This document shows, one piece after another, positions 1 to 7,020 of a stretch of DNA of 64,000 nt. Source of the stretch: Occultella aeris (lineage in GTDB: Bacteria > Actinomycetota > Actinomycetes > Actinomycetales > Beutenbergiaceae); contig NZ_CACRYJ010000004.1 of NCBI RefSeq assembly GCF_902703175.1, positions 186,001 to 250,000 of the forward strand, in the 5' to 3' direction. The position numbers and the translations under genes were made by a program. Each line of letters begins with the position of its first letter. The stretch's first letter is position 1. The notes beneath the pieces are model-generated. The model was not told where the DNA came from and did not search any database. It was given only the letters and a program-made list of their open reading frames with translations.

Positions 1-347
1 CGTACGGTCAGGCTCCGAGCGACCCGGTGGCCGGCGGCGGCCTCGTCCGTGTCGTAGCCGTCGAAGAACGGCACCCAGGCGGGCGGCGTCTCCTCGGGCC
101 CCGGAACGTAGGGCACGTGGTCGATGAGCTCCGCGGCGGCGCAGACGGGTGTTCTCTCCGGTAGCTGCCCGGCCAGTTCGTGCGCGCTCGCCTCGGCACG
201 CGGGAGCGGAGAATGCCAGACGGCGTCGATCGGCAAGGAAGCGAGGCGGCGGCCGAGGAGCCGCACCTGTTCCCTACCTCTCTCGGTGAGCTCCCCGAAG
301 GCATCGGCCTCACCGTGGCGTGCGAGGTACAGGAACCTGGTCGCCAT
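1..347 (-). CDS. Histidine phosphatase (phosphoglycerate mutase-like), 3' end cut off by window
   Basis: A minus-strand reading frame begins at ATG 347-345 behind a strong GGAGGA ribosome site (353-359) and stays open to base 1, so the C-terminal part lies outside the window. The first residues read MATRFLYLARHGEADAFGEL, which carries the RHG signature of the histidine phosphatase superfamily; the His is the residue phosphorylated during catalysis. A following stretch (WHSPLPRAEASAHELA) matches the second conserved arginine block of the family. The start overlaps the last 38 bases of the upstream dikinase-like gene, so the two are probably translated together. The family acts on small phosphate esters or phosphoproteins; the substrate here is unknown. 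Confidence 0.85.
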   Translation of the reverse strand, partial: MATRFLYLARHGEADAFGELTERGREQVRLLGRRLASLPIDAVWHSPLPRAEASAHELAGQLPERTPVCAAAELIDHVPYVPGPEETPPAWVPFFDGYDTDEAAAGHRVARSLTV

Positions 348-1533
348 GATCGTCCTCCGATGCGGGTCGTGGTGGGGTGACGGTCCCCTCGGTGCCGTTG
401 ATGCTGATGAGGTCGCCGTCATGGATCGCGGTGGTGGCGTCGGGCACGCCGAGGACGGCGGGGATGCCCTGCTCGCGGGCGACGATCGCCGCGTGGGACA
501 GGACGCCCCCGGTCTCGGTGACGACGCCGGCGGCGATGCGCAGCAACGCCGTCCAGGCCGGGTCGGTGTAGGGGCAGATCACGATGTCCCCGGGCTGGAC
601 CCGCCCGAAGTCGGACGGTCCGCGCAGGACGCGGGCGATGCCGGTCGCGGTGCCGTGGGCGCCCGGCGTGCCCGTCAGCGTGGCACCGCGGGTGATGGGT
701 AGCGCCGTCGGCAGCGGAGGAACGGGCGCCGTGATCGGCCTGGACTGCAGGGTCCAGAGCACGCCGTCGGCGAGTGCCCACTCGACGTCCTGGGGGCCCT
801 CGAGCTCGGCGGCGATCCGGTGCCCGAGCGCGGTGAGGGCCAGAGCGGTGGCGTCGTCGAGCGCTGGTCGGGTCTGCTGGGGCTCCGGCACGTCGCTCGC
901 CGTGACACCGGTGCCATCGCCACCCCGATCCAGGCGCGTGGCCTTGCGTCCGACGGTGCGCCTGATGGTTCCGTCCATGGTGATCTCGTAGGTGTCGGGG
1001 GTGACCGTGCCGCCGACCACACTCGGACCGAGGCCCCAGGATGCCTCGATGCGGGTGCTCGCGTCGGGGTGGGCGGGCGTGAACATCACGCCCGAGCTGT
1101 CGGCATCGACCATGCGCTGGATGAGCACGGCCATCGACCCACCCGCCGGCGACGCCGCGCGGCTGCTCCGGTACTCCAGGGCGCGGGCGGAGTGCAGCGA
1201 CGTCCAGCACGTTCGCACGGCCGCCACGACCGCGGGCGCTCCCCGCGCGCCCAGCACGCTCTCGTACATGCCGGCCGCTGAGGCGTCCGGCCGGTCCTCG
1301 GCATCGGCCGAGGAGCGCACCGCCACCGTCGGGTCGCCGAGCCGGGCCAGGTGCCGGGCGACCGCGTCCCTGAGCGCGTAGGAGCCGACCGACCCGGCCC
1401 CGGCGCCGTGCACGGCGAACGGCACGACGAAGCCGTCGGGCACCGGCAGGCCCGCCCGCAGCAGAACGGCCAGCGCCGCCGCCTTGCCGCCGCAGGTAGC
1501 GGCAGTCGCGTCTGCGAGGCCCGTGAGCATCAT
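310..1533 (-). CDS. Minimal PEP/pyruvate-binding protein: ATP-grasp plus phosphohistidine domain
   Basis: This 407-residue protein has the N-terminal nucleotide-binding half of pyruvate phosphate dikinase/PEP synthase. Visible motifs are GGKAAALAVLLRAGLPVP near residue 14, VAVRSSADAED, QRMVDADSSGVMFT and DVEWALADGVLWTLQSRP. It continues directly into the mobile phosphohistidine domain (GGVLSHAAIVAREQGIPAVL, His about residue 347). Rifampin phosphotransferases have about 860 residues, with a large antibiotic-binding domain between these two parts. That domain is absent here, so resistance to rifamycin is not supported. The start was placed at ATG 1533 (1530 is equally possible) because homology begins there. 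The gene is divergent from a two-gene regulator operon and precedes a histidine phosphatase. It probably shuttles phosphate from ATP or PEP to an unknown acceptor. Confidence 0.8.
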   Translation of the reverse strand: MMLTGLADATAATCGGKAAALAVLLRAGLPVPDGFVVPFAVHGAGAGSVGSYALRDAVARHLARLGDPTVAVRSSADAEDRPDASAAGMYESVLGARGAPAVVAAVRTCWTSLHSARALEYRSSRAASPAGGSMAVLIQRMVDADSSGVMFTPAHPDASTRIEASWGLGPSVVGGTVTPDTYEITMDGTIRRTVGRKATRLDRGGDGTGVTASDVPEPQQTRPALDDATALALTALGHRIAAELEGPQDVEWALADGVLWTLQSRPITAPVPPLPTALPITRGATLTGTPGAHGTATGIARVLRGPSDFGRVQPGDIVICPYTDPAWTALLRIAAGVVTETGGVLSHAAIVAREQGIPAVLGVPDATTAIHDGDLISINGTEGTVTPPRPASEDDHGDQVPVPRTPR

Positions 1534-1555
1534 CCACCCATCAACGAAACATTGG

Positions 1556-1582
1556 CAACATTGTGTTGACAACACTGTGTTG
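1556..1582. promoter_or_regulatory. Tandem palindromic operator between divergent genes
   Basis: Two copies of CAACA-N3-TGTTG (1556-1568 and 1570-1582) stand one base apart, so the central TGTTG-A-CAACA is also an inverted repeat. The element sits between the minus-strand dikinase-like gene (start 1533) and the plus-strand regulator (start 1601), where it could control both promoters. The likely binder is one of the two regulator-like proteins encoded downstream. The repeat is seen directly; the operator role is inferred. Confidence 0.6.
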
Positions 1583-1600
1583 ATTCTGCAGGATCGGGGC

Positions 1601-1987
1601 ATGGCACGCAAGCACGAGGTCCAAGCGCAGGGCACCGACCAGACCCGGGCACGACGAGAACATGAGGCACAGGACCGGCTCCTCGCGATCGGCGCCGACG
1701 CGCTGGACCCACGACCATGGCGACCCGCCCCGGTGCCGCCCACCGCCGTCGACCTGACGCAGTTCGCGCTCTGGCGCTCGGCCGACCTCACCCCGGACGA
1801 CCTGCTCAGCGCGCTCACCCTGCTGCCCGCGGCGCGGGCGGAGGTCGACGGCATGGAGGCCGGGCTGCTCTTCACGGCCCGCAGCGCGGGACTGACCTGG
1901 GCGCAGATCGCCGACGCGATGGGTTTCCGGTCCCCTCAGGCGTGTCAACAGCACTTCGCGCGACTCACCGACAGGCAGGGAGAGTAG
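1601..1987 (+). CDS. Small helix-turn-helix-like DNA-binding protein
   Basis: 128 residues starting MARKHEVQAQGTDQTRARRE. The C-terminal third, SAGLTWAQIADAMGFRSPQA followed by CQQHFARL, has the look of a helix-turn-helix (A-x-I-A-x-x-M-G-F-x-S-P-Q-A). The N-terminal half is charged. The upstream frame is open further, but the start at ATG 1601 leaves the palindromic operator untranslated. The stop is two bases before the next start (1990), so the two genes form one transcription unit. It is probably the local regulator of itself and of the divergent PEP/pyruvate-binding gene. No family name is assigned. Confidence 0.7.
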   Translation: MARKHEVQAQGTDQTRARREHEAQDRLLAIGADALDPRPWRPAPVPPTAVDLTQFALWRSADLTPDDLLSALTLLPAARAEVDGMEAGLLFTARSAGLTWAQIADAMGFRSPQACQQHFARLTDRQGE

Positions 1988-1989
1988 CC

Positions 1990-2625
1990 ATGGTCAGGAC
2001 CTCGGAGCCGCGGCTGCTCGTGCTGCACGCAGTGCGACTCCTCGGGTTCGGCGACACTCCCGAGGTGGCCGACCGTGCCGGCACCGGCCGGCGCGAGACC
2101 GCCACACTCCTGAACGAGGCTGCCGACCGCGGCTGGCTGCAACGGTCGTCGTTCGCCGACGTCGGCGGCTGGTGGCTGACCGAGGACGGGAAGGGCGAGA
2201 ACGAACGTGGACTCGCCCGGGAGCGGGAATCGGCCGACCCGGGTGGCATCATCGCGACCACCTACCGCGAGTTCCTCCCGCACAACGCCCTGCTCCAGCG
2301 CGCGTGCACCGACTGGCAGCTGATGCCGACCGCCGCTGGCCGGCTCGCCCCCAATAACCACACCGACACCGGCTGGGATGCCCGAGTCCTCGACGAGCTC
2401 ACCAGCATCGGCGACGCGTTGGCTCCGTTGGACGAGCGCCTGACCGGCGTACTGGAGCGGTTCGGCGGATACCACGCCCGCTTCGACGCGGCCCTTGACC
2501 GAGCCCGCGGCGGTCAGGCCGAATGGGTCGACGGGACCGACATCGACTCCTGCCACCGCGTGTGGTTCCAGCTCCACGAGGACCTCATCGCGACCCTCGG
2601 TCTGGACCGCGGTGCGGAGGCCTGA
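1990..2625 (+). CDS. Winged-helix regulator-like protein
   Basis: 211 residues. The start ATG 1990 follows a GGGAGAG ribosome site placed across the stop codon of the preceding gene. The N-terminal 75 residues (LLVLHAVRLLGFGDTPEVAD, then RRETATLLNEAADRGWLQRS and GGWWLTEDGK) have the order of a winged helix: recognition helix, then a WLT strand typical of MarR/PadR-like regulators. The C-terminal 130 residues are helical with many Asp, Leu and Arg, perhaps an effector or dimerisation domain. The last 41 bases overlap the 3' end of the convergent DUF402 gene. The partner gene and the divergent dikinase-like gene suggest a shared regulatory circuit. Confidence 0.7.
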   Translation: MVRTSEPRLLVLHAVRLLGFGDTPEVADRAGTGRRETATLLNEAADRGWLQRSSFADVGGWWLTEDGKGENERGLARERESADPGGIIATTYREFLPHNALLQRACTDWQLMPTAAGRLAPNNHTDTGWDARVLDELTSIGDALAPLDERLTGVLERFGGYHARFDAALDRARGGQAEWVDGTDIDSCHRVWFQLHEDLIATLGLDRGAEA

Positions 2626-3067
2626 GCGGGTCGGGCAGCTCGAGCAGAGGAACGACGGAGGCCGGCGGGAACGGTGGCCAGACGGCCAGTGCGTCGCTCC
2701 TGGTGCCGCCCAATCGCCGTTCCACGAAGCGTTGGGCGTTACGCAGCACCGAGACCGCGGTCGCACCATCGATGGAACCGGACGCCAGCGCATCACCCAG
2801 CTCGTCGAGGTCCAGAACCTCATACCGGCGCTCATCCGGGAACACCATGAGGTCGACGAAGCAGTCACGGATCTCGCACTCGGCACCGCGATCGAGGACG
2901 GTGACCAGATCGATGTACCAGGCTCCTTCCAGCGCACCCGTGTAGACGATGACGTACTCATGTGTGCGAAGCCCTCGACACCGTTGCCCGGTCCGGTGCA
3001 GCACCGTGACGGGCTCGAGAGCTGCGAGGCTGAGCGACACCCGGAGAACGCTACCCAGACCGGCCAC
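2585..3067 (-). CDS. DUF402 domain protein
   Basis: About 160 residues. The core [20 protein letters not shown], then [20 protein letters not shown] and [11 protein letters not shown], matches the DUF402 pattern (aromatic-Asp strand, D-hydrophobic-D strand, then an acidic D-E-L helix). DUF402 covers nucleotide phosphatases and related proteins of mostly unknown role. The GTG start at 3067 has no clear ribosome site; GTG codons further inside are possible. Another frame just upstream, beginning [20 protein letters not shown] (ATG 3177), also has coding-like composition, so an N-terminal frameshift cannot be excluded. The C-terminal tail is Pro/Arg-rich and overlaps the convergent neighbour, so its exact end is less certain. 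Confidence 0.6.
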   Translation of the reverse strand: MAGLGSVLRVSLSLAALEPVTVLHRTGQRCRGLRTHEYVIVYTGALEGAWYIDLVTVLDRGAECEIRDCFVDLMVFPDERRYEVLDLDELGDALASGSIDGATAVSVLRNAQRFVERRLGGTRSDALAVWPPFPPASVVPLLELPDPLRPPHRGPDRGSR

Positions 3068-3242
3068 CCATGCCAGGGAGATCCGGCCGCAGACGTCGAC
3101 CGTGCCGGTAGCGCCACCTCTGGCGGGACCCGGTCGGCGTGAAACAGCCAGATGCCGTCGTAGTCGTGCGCGGGCATGTCACCGCACTGCAACATCGGGC
3201 TCCTACGCTGAAGTCCCACGACGTCGACCGACGGAGACCCCC

Positions 3243-3686
3243 ATGCCCCGCCACATCGCACTCGTCGCCCACGACAACATGAAGGTCGAGCTCCTGCGCT
3301 GGGCGGAGTTCAACAGGGACACCCTCGCCGAGCATGTCCTGTACGCGACCGGCACCACCGGCACCATGCTCGAGTTCGAGCTCGGGCTGCCAGTGCACCG
3401 GTTCCTCTCCGGACCGGTCGGCGGCGACCAGCAGATCGGCGCCAAGATCGCCGAGGGCCAGATCACGATGCTGATCTTCTTCTGGGACCCGCTCGAGCCG
3501 CAGCCGCACGACCCGGACGTCAAGGCCCTGCTGCGGATCGGCACCGTGTGGAACGTGCCGATGGCGTGCAACGTGGCCTCGGCGGACCTGATGATCTCCT
3601 CCCCGTTGCTCGGCAGTGACTACGAGAACCGCCGCCCGGACCTCACCCCGCGTGCCTGGGAGGACGGCCGTCCCGCAGGCGGGTAG
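3243..3686 (+). CDS. mgsA: Methylglyoxal synthase
   Basis: 147 residues, close to the usual 130-155. It converts dihydroxyacetone phosphate to methylglyoxal and phosphate, a bypass of lower glycolysis when phosphate is short or sugar influx is too high. The start [14 protein letters not shown], the phosphate-binding ATGTTGTM, the [11 protein letters not shown] block with the catalytic Asp (Asp62) and [12 protein letters not shown] with the second Asp (Asp82) and His89 are all present. A GGAGA ribosome site stands upstream of ATG 3243. It is a single gene between unrelated neighbours. In a genome region rich in sugar uptake systems it may act as an overflow valve, which is inference. Confidence 0.95.
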   Translation: MPRHIALVAHDNMKVELLRWAEFNRDTLAEHVLYATGTTGTMLEFELGLPVHRFLSGPVGGDQQIGAKIAEGQITMLIFFWDPLEPQPHDPDVKALLRIGTVWNVPMACNVASADLMISSPLLGSDYENRRPDLTPRAWEDGRPAGG

Positions 3687-3742
3687 TGCTCCCCATCGGC
3701 AGTTGACCGTTCAGTCACCCGGAGCCGCTAGCCTCGGTTCTC

Positions 3743-4198
3743 ATGGTCATCTGGAGAGGATGGGGAATCCTCGCAATCTTGTTCATCCCCCTCGGCGCGG
3801 TCGCTTTCGGGGGACTGTTCACGCTCATCCTCGGCGAGGAGAACTCCCTGCTCGGCCTCGGGCTCGGCCTGATCGTCGGCGGGGTCGCGTGCTTCTTCGC
3901 CGGCCGCTGGTTCCAGGACTGGGACGCGGAGCGACGCACGAAGAACTACATGGTCGCCCGGCAGGCCGAGGTCGAGGCGACCGTCGCCTCCGGCCGGTTC
4001 CAGCCGGTGCCCGGCTACCAGCCGCGCGACCACGCCGAGGCGCAGCACCTCGCCACGCAGATGCTCGAGCAGGAGCAGGGGACCGTCAGGAAGCAGCTGC
4101 GCAACCGGCACACGATCTTCTTCATCCCGATGCAGTACTTCGGGATCGTGCTCGCTGCCATCGGACTCATCCCGATCTTCCTCAACTTCACGAGCTGA
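3743..4198 (+). CDS. Small membrane protein of unknown function
   Basis: 151 residues with two adjacent N-terminal membrane helices (about residues 5-30, rich in Ile/Leu/Phe, and 34-55, GLGLGLIVGGVACFFAGRWF), a ~75-residue charged cytoplasmic middle (RRTKNYMVARQAEVEATVAS) and a third helix at the C-terminus (QYFGIVLAAIGLIPIFLNFT). The middle is Glu/Gln/Arg-rich and may form a short coiled coil. I do not recognise a family. It stands alone, 57 bp after mgsA and 47 bp before nfo. Confidence 0.8.
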   Translation: MVIWRGWGILAILFIPLGAVAFGGLFTLILGEENSLLGLGLGLIVGGVACFFAGRWFQDWDAERRTKNYMVARQAEVEATVASGRFQPVPGYQPRDHAEAQHLATQMLEQEQGTVRKQLRNRHTIFFIPMQYFGIVLAAIGLIPIFLNFTS

Positions 4199-4244
4199 GC
4201 GCCCGCCCGGCGCGGTGTCCGGGGTGGCGATTAGGCTCGACGGT

Positions 4245-5036
4245 ATGACCGTCATCGGAGCCCACGTCGACCAGACCGACCCCATTGCGCAGGCCCGCGC
4301 CCGCGGCGCGGACGCGGTGCAGATCTTCCTCGGCGATCCGCAGGGGTGGAAGGGGCCGGAGGTCCGGTTCGACGGCGGAGCGCCGGCTCTCAAGGCGGCC
4401 GCCGCCGAGGCGGGAGTGACGTTGTACGTCCACTCGCCGTACGTCATCAACGTCGCGACCACGAACAACCGGATCCGGATCCCGAGCCGCAAGCTGCTCC
4501 AGCAGCACGTGAACCTTGCGGCCGAGATCGGGGCCGCGGGCATCGTTGTGCACGGTGGGCATGTGCTCGCCGCGGACGACCCGGCCAAGGGGTACGACAA
4601 CTGGCGCAAGTGCATCGACGGCATGGACATGCCGATCCCGGTGCTCATCGAGAACACCGCCGGCGGCACCAACTCGATGGCCCGTGGCGTCGAGAAGCTG
4701 GAGCGTCTGTGGGCGTCGGTGCTCGAGGCCAAGGGCGGCGCCGACGTCGGCTTCTGCCTGGACACCTGCCACGCCTACGCCGGCGGCGAGGAGCTCGCCG
4801 GACTGGTGGGGCGGGTGAAGGCCGTCACCGGGCGGATCGACCTGGTGCACGCCAATGACAGCCGGGACGCGTTCGACTCCGGCGCCGACCGGCACGCCAA
4901 CCTCGGCCAGGGCTCCCTGCCAGAGGCGGACCTGATCGACCTCATCCGCGAGGCCGGCACCCCGGTGATCGTGGAGACCCCGGGCGAGGCCCCGGAGCAC
5001 GCTGCCGACATCGCCTGGCTGCGCGAGCGGATCTGA
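4245..5036 (+). CDS. nfo: Deoxyribonuclease IV (AP endonuclease, Nfo family)
   Basis: 263 residues. It cleaves DNA 5' to abasic sites in base excision repair using three zinc ions. The family start (MTVIGAHVDQ, compare IGAHVS) fixes the start at ATG 4245 rather than the upstream GTG. The metal ligands lie in the usual order: HSPYVINV, VVHGGH, LIENTAGG, CLDTCHAYAGG, LVHANDS, DRHANLGQG and IVETPGE. The length is slightly under the usual 280-285, mostly at the C-terminus. It is a cytoplasmic housekeeping gene not linked to its neighbours. Confidence 0.94.
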   Translation: MTVIGAHVDQTDPIAQARARGADAVQIFLGDPQGWKGPEVRFDGGAPALKAAAAEAGVTLYVHSPYVINVATTNNRIRIPSRKLLQQHVNLAAEIGAAGIVVHGGHVLAADDPAKGYDNWRKCIDGMDMPIPVLIENTAGGTNSMARGVEKLERLWASVLEAKGGADVGFCLDTCHAYAGGEELAGLVGRVKAVTGRIDLVHANDSRDAFDSGADRHANLGQGSLPEADLIDLIREAGTPVIVETPGEAPEHAADIAWLRERI

Positions 5037-5223
5037 ACCGTCGGGCGACGACCGGGCACGCGCAGGCGAGTCGTCCACACCCCCGACGTGCCGTCGTGAG
5101 CACGCCCGAGGGAGCGTGATCAAGGACACTCCCGGACCGGGACCAACGGCCGGATCTGCTCACATCTTCGGTGATCTGATGGATGTGGCGCACGGACGGA
5201 CCGGCGCCAGAAGTCAGGGTGAC

Positions 5224-6945
5224 ATGAGCAAGAGGAAGACTGTCGGCGCGCTCGGTGCCGCGCTCGTCGCGGCACTCGCCGTGGCTGGTGCCGCAGCACC
5301 TGCCGGGGCCGCCGTCGGTGACGAGTTCAACCCGTTCGATGCGGCCGGCGGGTACAGCATCTACGCGCGCGAGAACGCCACCCTCGGCAATGCCGAGACC
5401 GAGGGTGCGATCGCCGTCGGTGGCACGATGAGAGTCCGCACGGAAGGCGGCGCATACGCCGTCCTGCACGTCTCGGCGGGGACCGGTGACTACCCGCTTC
5501 CGGTCGTCGACGGCGCGCCGACCCGGCTCCTGATCGGCGGCTTCGCGGCTGCGGACAACGGGCGGGTGGAGGTCACCGGCGCGGGCTCGACCGAGGCCGG
5601 TGCCGTGAAGATCGCGCCCCAGGCCGAGGATTCCCCCTTCGGGTTCTACGAGCGCGGCGGATGGATCCGCTACCGGCTCACGGACGCCGCCGACGCCGAC
5701 CAGCCGCCGCTGATCGATGCCCAGGGTCAGGCCTGGCCCGGCGACGCCGCGGCTGCGTCCGCCGCGATGACCACCGAGCAGCCCAGCGTCGCCCGCTACG
5801 TAGAGTCGGAGATGACCTGGACCTACGACGAGGCAGCCCAGTGCCTGGCCGCCGTCACCGATCCGACGACAGGTCTTGCGAACCATGTCGGCCTCGCCGA
5901 GAACGCCGGTGACCGGGTGGTCCTGACCGACCTCGCCGCGGACCGGCCGAACGTGGTGGACTACACCGCCATCGCCGGCGCCGGGTTGATCCAGTTCAGC
6001 GGGACCGTGACCCCCGGAGCCGAGAACCCGCTCATCATCCGCGTGGAGCCCGGCACGGCCTTGGTGAGCGCACCACGGACGGACTCCTTCGCGTCCGCGC
6101 CGTACCTCATGTGGGACCTCTCTGCGCTCAGTGGAGCGGTCGAGGTCCGAGCCGCGAACTCGCGCATCGATGGCTCGGTGTACGCGCCGGACGTGGAGTT
6201 GACCGTGCACGCCCAGCCGATCGACGGCCAGATCATCGCCGGGAACCTTCATCTCAGCGATAGTTCCGGTGAGGCGCACGCCTACTTCTTCCGCGGCACC
6301 ATCCCGTGTGGGCAGCAGCCCCAGCAGACCGGTGCGTTCATCGTGACCAAGCAGGTGACCGGCAGTGGTGCGGCCCTGGTCCCGGCCGACACCGAGTTCA
6401 CCGTCGAGTACCGCCTCGCCGGTGCGGCACCGGTTGCCTTGACGCTCACCGCCGGTGAGACGTCCGCCGCGATCGACGGACTGCCTCTCGGTACCGAGGT
6501 ATCGGTACGCGAGGTCGCGCCGGTGAACACCGAGGCGGTGACCTGGGGCACACCCGGTTGGAGCATCGGCGGTACCTCGACGGTGCCGGACGCGCAGGGT
6601 TGGGTGGCGTTCACCGTGGACGGCTCCACCGCCGTCGCGATCACCGTGACGAACACCGCGGCGCCGGTACCCGTCGACCCGACCGACCCGACCGACCCGA
6701 CCGACCCGACCGACCCGATCGACCCGATCGACCCGATCGACCCGATCGACCCGGAGCCGGACACCGAGGTTCCGACCGTGCCCGGCACCGATGAGCAGGG
6801 CACGTCGGCTCCGGACGCCGACGGCCAGGTGACCGGGAGCATGCCCGCCACCGGCGCTGATCTCGCCGCACCGATCGTGCTGGCCGCCGCGCTCACGGCT
6901 GCCGGACTCGGTCTGCGCCGCATTGTCCGGACCCGGAGGTCCTGA
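5224..6945 (+). CDS. Choice-of-anchor A surface protein with sortase-type tail
   Basis: 574 residues: an N-terminal signal peptide (basic MSKRK, hydrophobic Ala-rich core to about residue 29), then a choice-of-anchor A/collagen-binding-like domain (roughly 35-360; FNPFDAAGGYSIYARENATL, then EGAIAVGGTM, and later RIDGSVYAPDVEL and DGQIIAGNL). A DUF5979-like beta domain follows (about 365-460; GAFIVTKQVTGSG to VAITVTNTAAP). Next is a Pro/Asp spacer of eight near-identical PTD/PID triplets (485-511), then SMPATGAD (540-547), a membrane helix and a basic tail (RRIVRTRRS). The MPATG motif, helix and Arg tail form an LPXTG-like sortase signal, so the protein is probably linked to the wall. The start at ATG 5224 was chosen for the signal peptide and AGGGTG ribosome site. 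Confidence 0.87.
   Translation: MSKRKTVGALGAALVAALAVAGAAAPAGAAVGDEFNPFDAAGGYSIYARENATLGNAETEGAIAVGGTMRVRTEGGAYAVLHVSAGTGDYPLPVVDGAPTRLLIGGFAAADNGRVEVTGAGSTEAGAVKIAPQAEDSPFGFYERGGWIRYRLTDAADADQPPLIDAQGQAWPGDAAAASAAMTTEQPSVARYVESEMTWTYDEAAQCLAAVTDPTTGLANHVGLAENAGDRVVLTDLAADRPNVVDYTAIAGAGLIQFSGTVTPGAENPLIIRVEPGTALVSAPRTDSFASAPYLMWDLSALSGAVEVRAANSRIDGSVYAPDVELTVHAQPIDGQIIAGNLHLSDSSGEAHAYFFRGTIPCGQQPQQTGAFIVTKQVTGSGAALVPADTEFTVEYRLAGAAPVALTLTAGETSAAIDGLPLGTEVSVREVAPVNTEAVTWGTPGWSIGGTSTVPDAQGWVAFTVDGSTAVAITVTNTAAPVPVDPTDPTDPTDPTDPIDPIDPIDPIDPEPDTEVPTVPGTDEQGTSAPDADGQVTGSMPATGADLAAPIVLAAALTAAGLGLRRIVRTRRS
6676..6756 (+). repeat. 9-bp tandem repeat array coding for PTD/PID spacer
   Basis: Four exact copies of GACCCGACC (6676-6711) are followed by four exact copies of GACCCGATC (6712-6747) and one degenerate unit. 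They encode a rigid Asp-Pro-Thr/Ile wall-spanning spacer in the surface protein. Two internally uniform blocks point to two rounds of unit expansion. Copy number is likely to vary between strains through slippage. Confidence 0.9.
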
Positions 6946-6969
6946 CCTCCGGCCAGGCCACAGTGCGAG

Positions 6970-7000
6970 CGGCCCGGTCACCCACGAGGGTGACGGGCCG
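6970..7000. terminator. Bidirectional terminator-like hairpin
   Basis: A 13-bp GC-rich stem (CGGCCCGGTCACCC paired with GGGTGACGGGCCG, one bulged G) with a 4-base loop lies between two converging genes (stops at 6945 and 7021). A second short inverted repeat (GGAGGTC-CT-GACCTCC) overlaps the stop codon of the surface protein. No T-run follows, as is common in high-GC actinobacteria. Confidence 0.65.
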
Positions 7001-7020
7001 CCGTCGGGCTCTGGCGTCTC

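Noticed and set aside
8-313. 101-residue minus-strand frame at the left edge
   Set aside because: Arg/Pro/Ser-rich composition typical of an off-frame read; the true gene in another minus frame carries the RHG histidine-phosphatase motif and a strong ribosome site.
310-1533. Rifampin phosphotransferase
   Set aside because: The ATP-binding and His domains match, but the large rifamycin-binding domain between them is missing.
6676-6756. CRISPR-like direct repeats
   Set aside because: Units are 9 bp, contiguous, in frame within a coding region and have no spacers.
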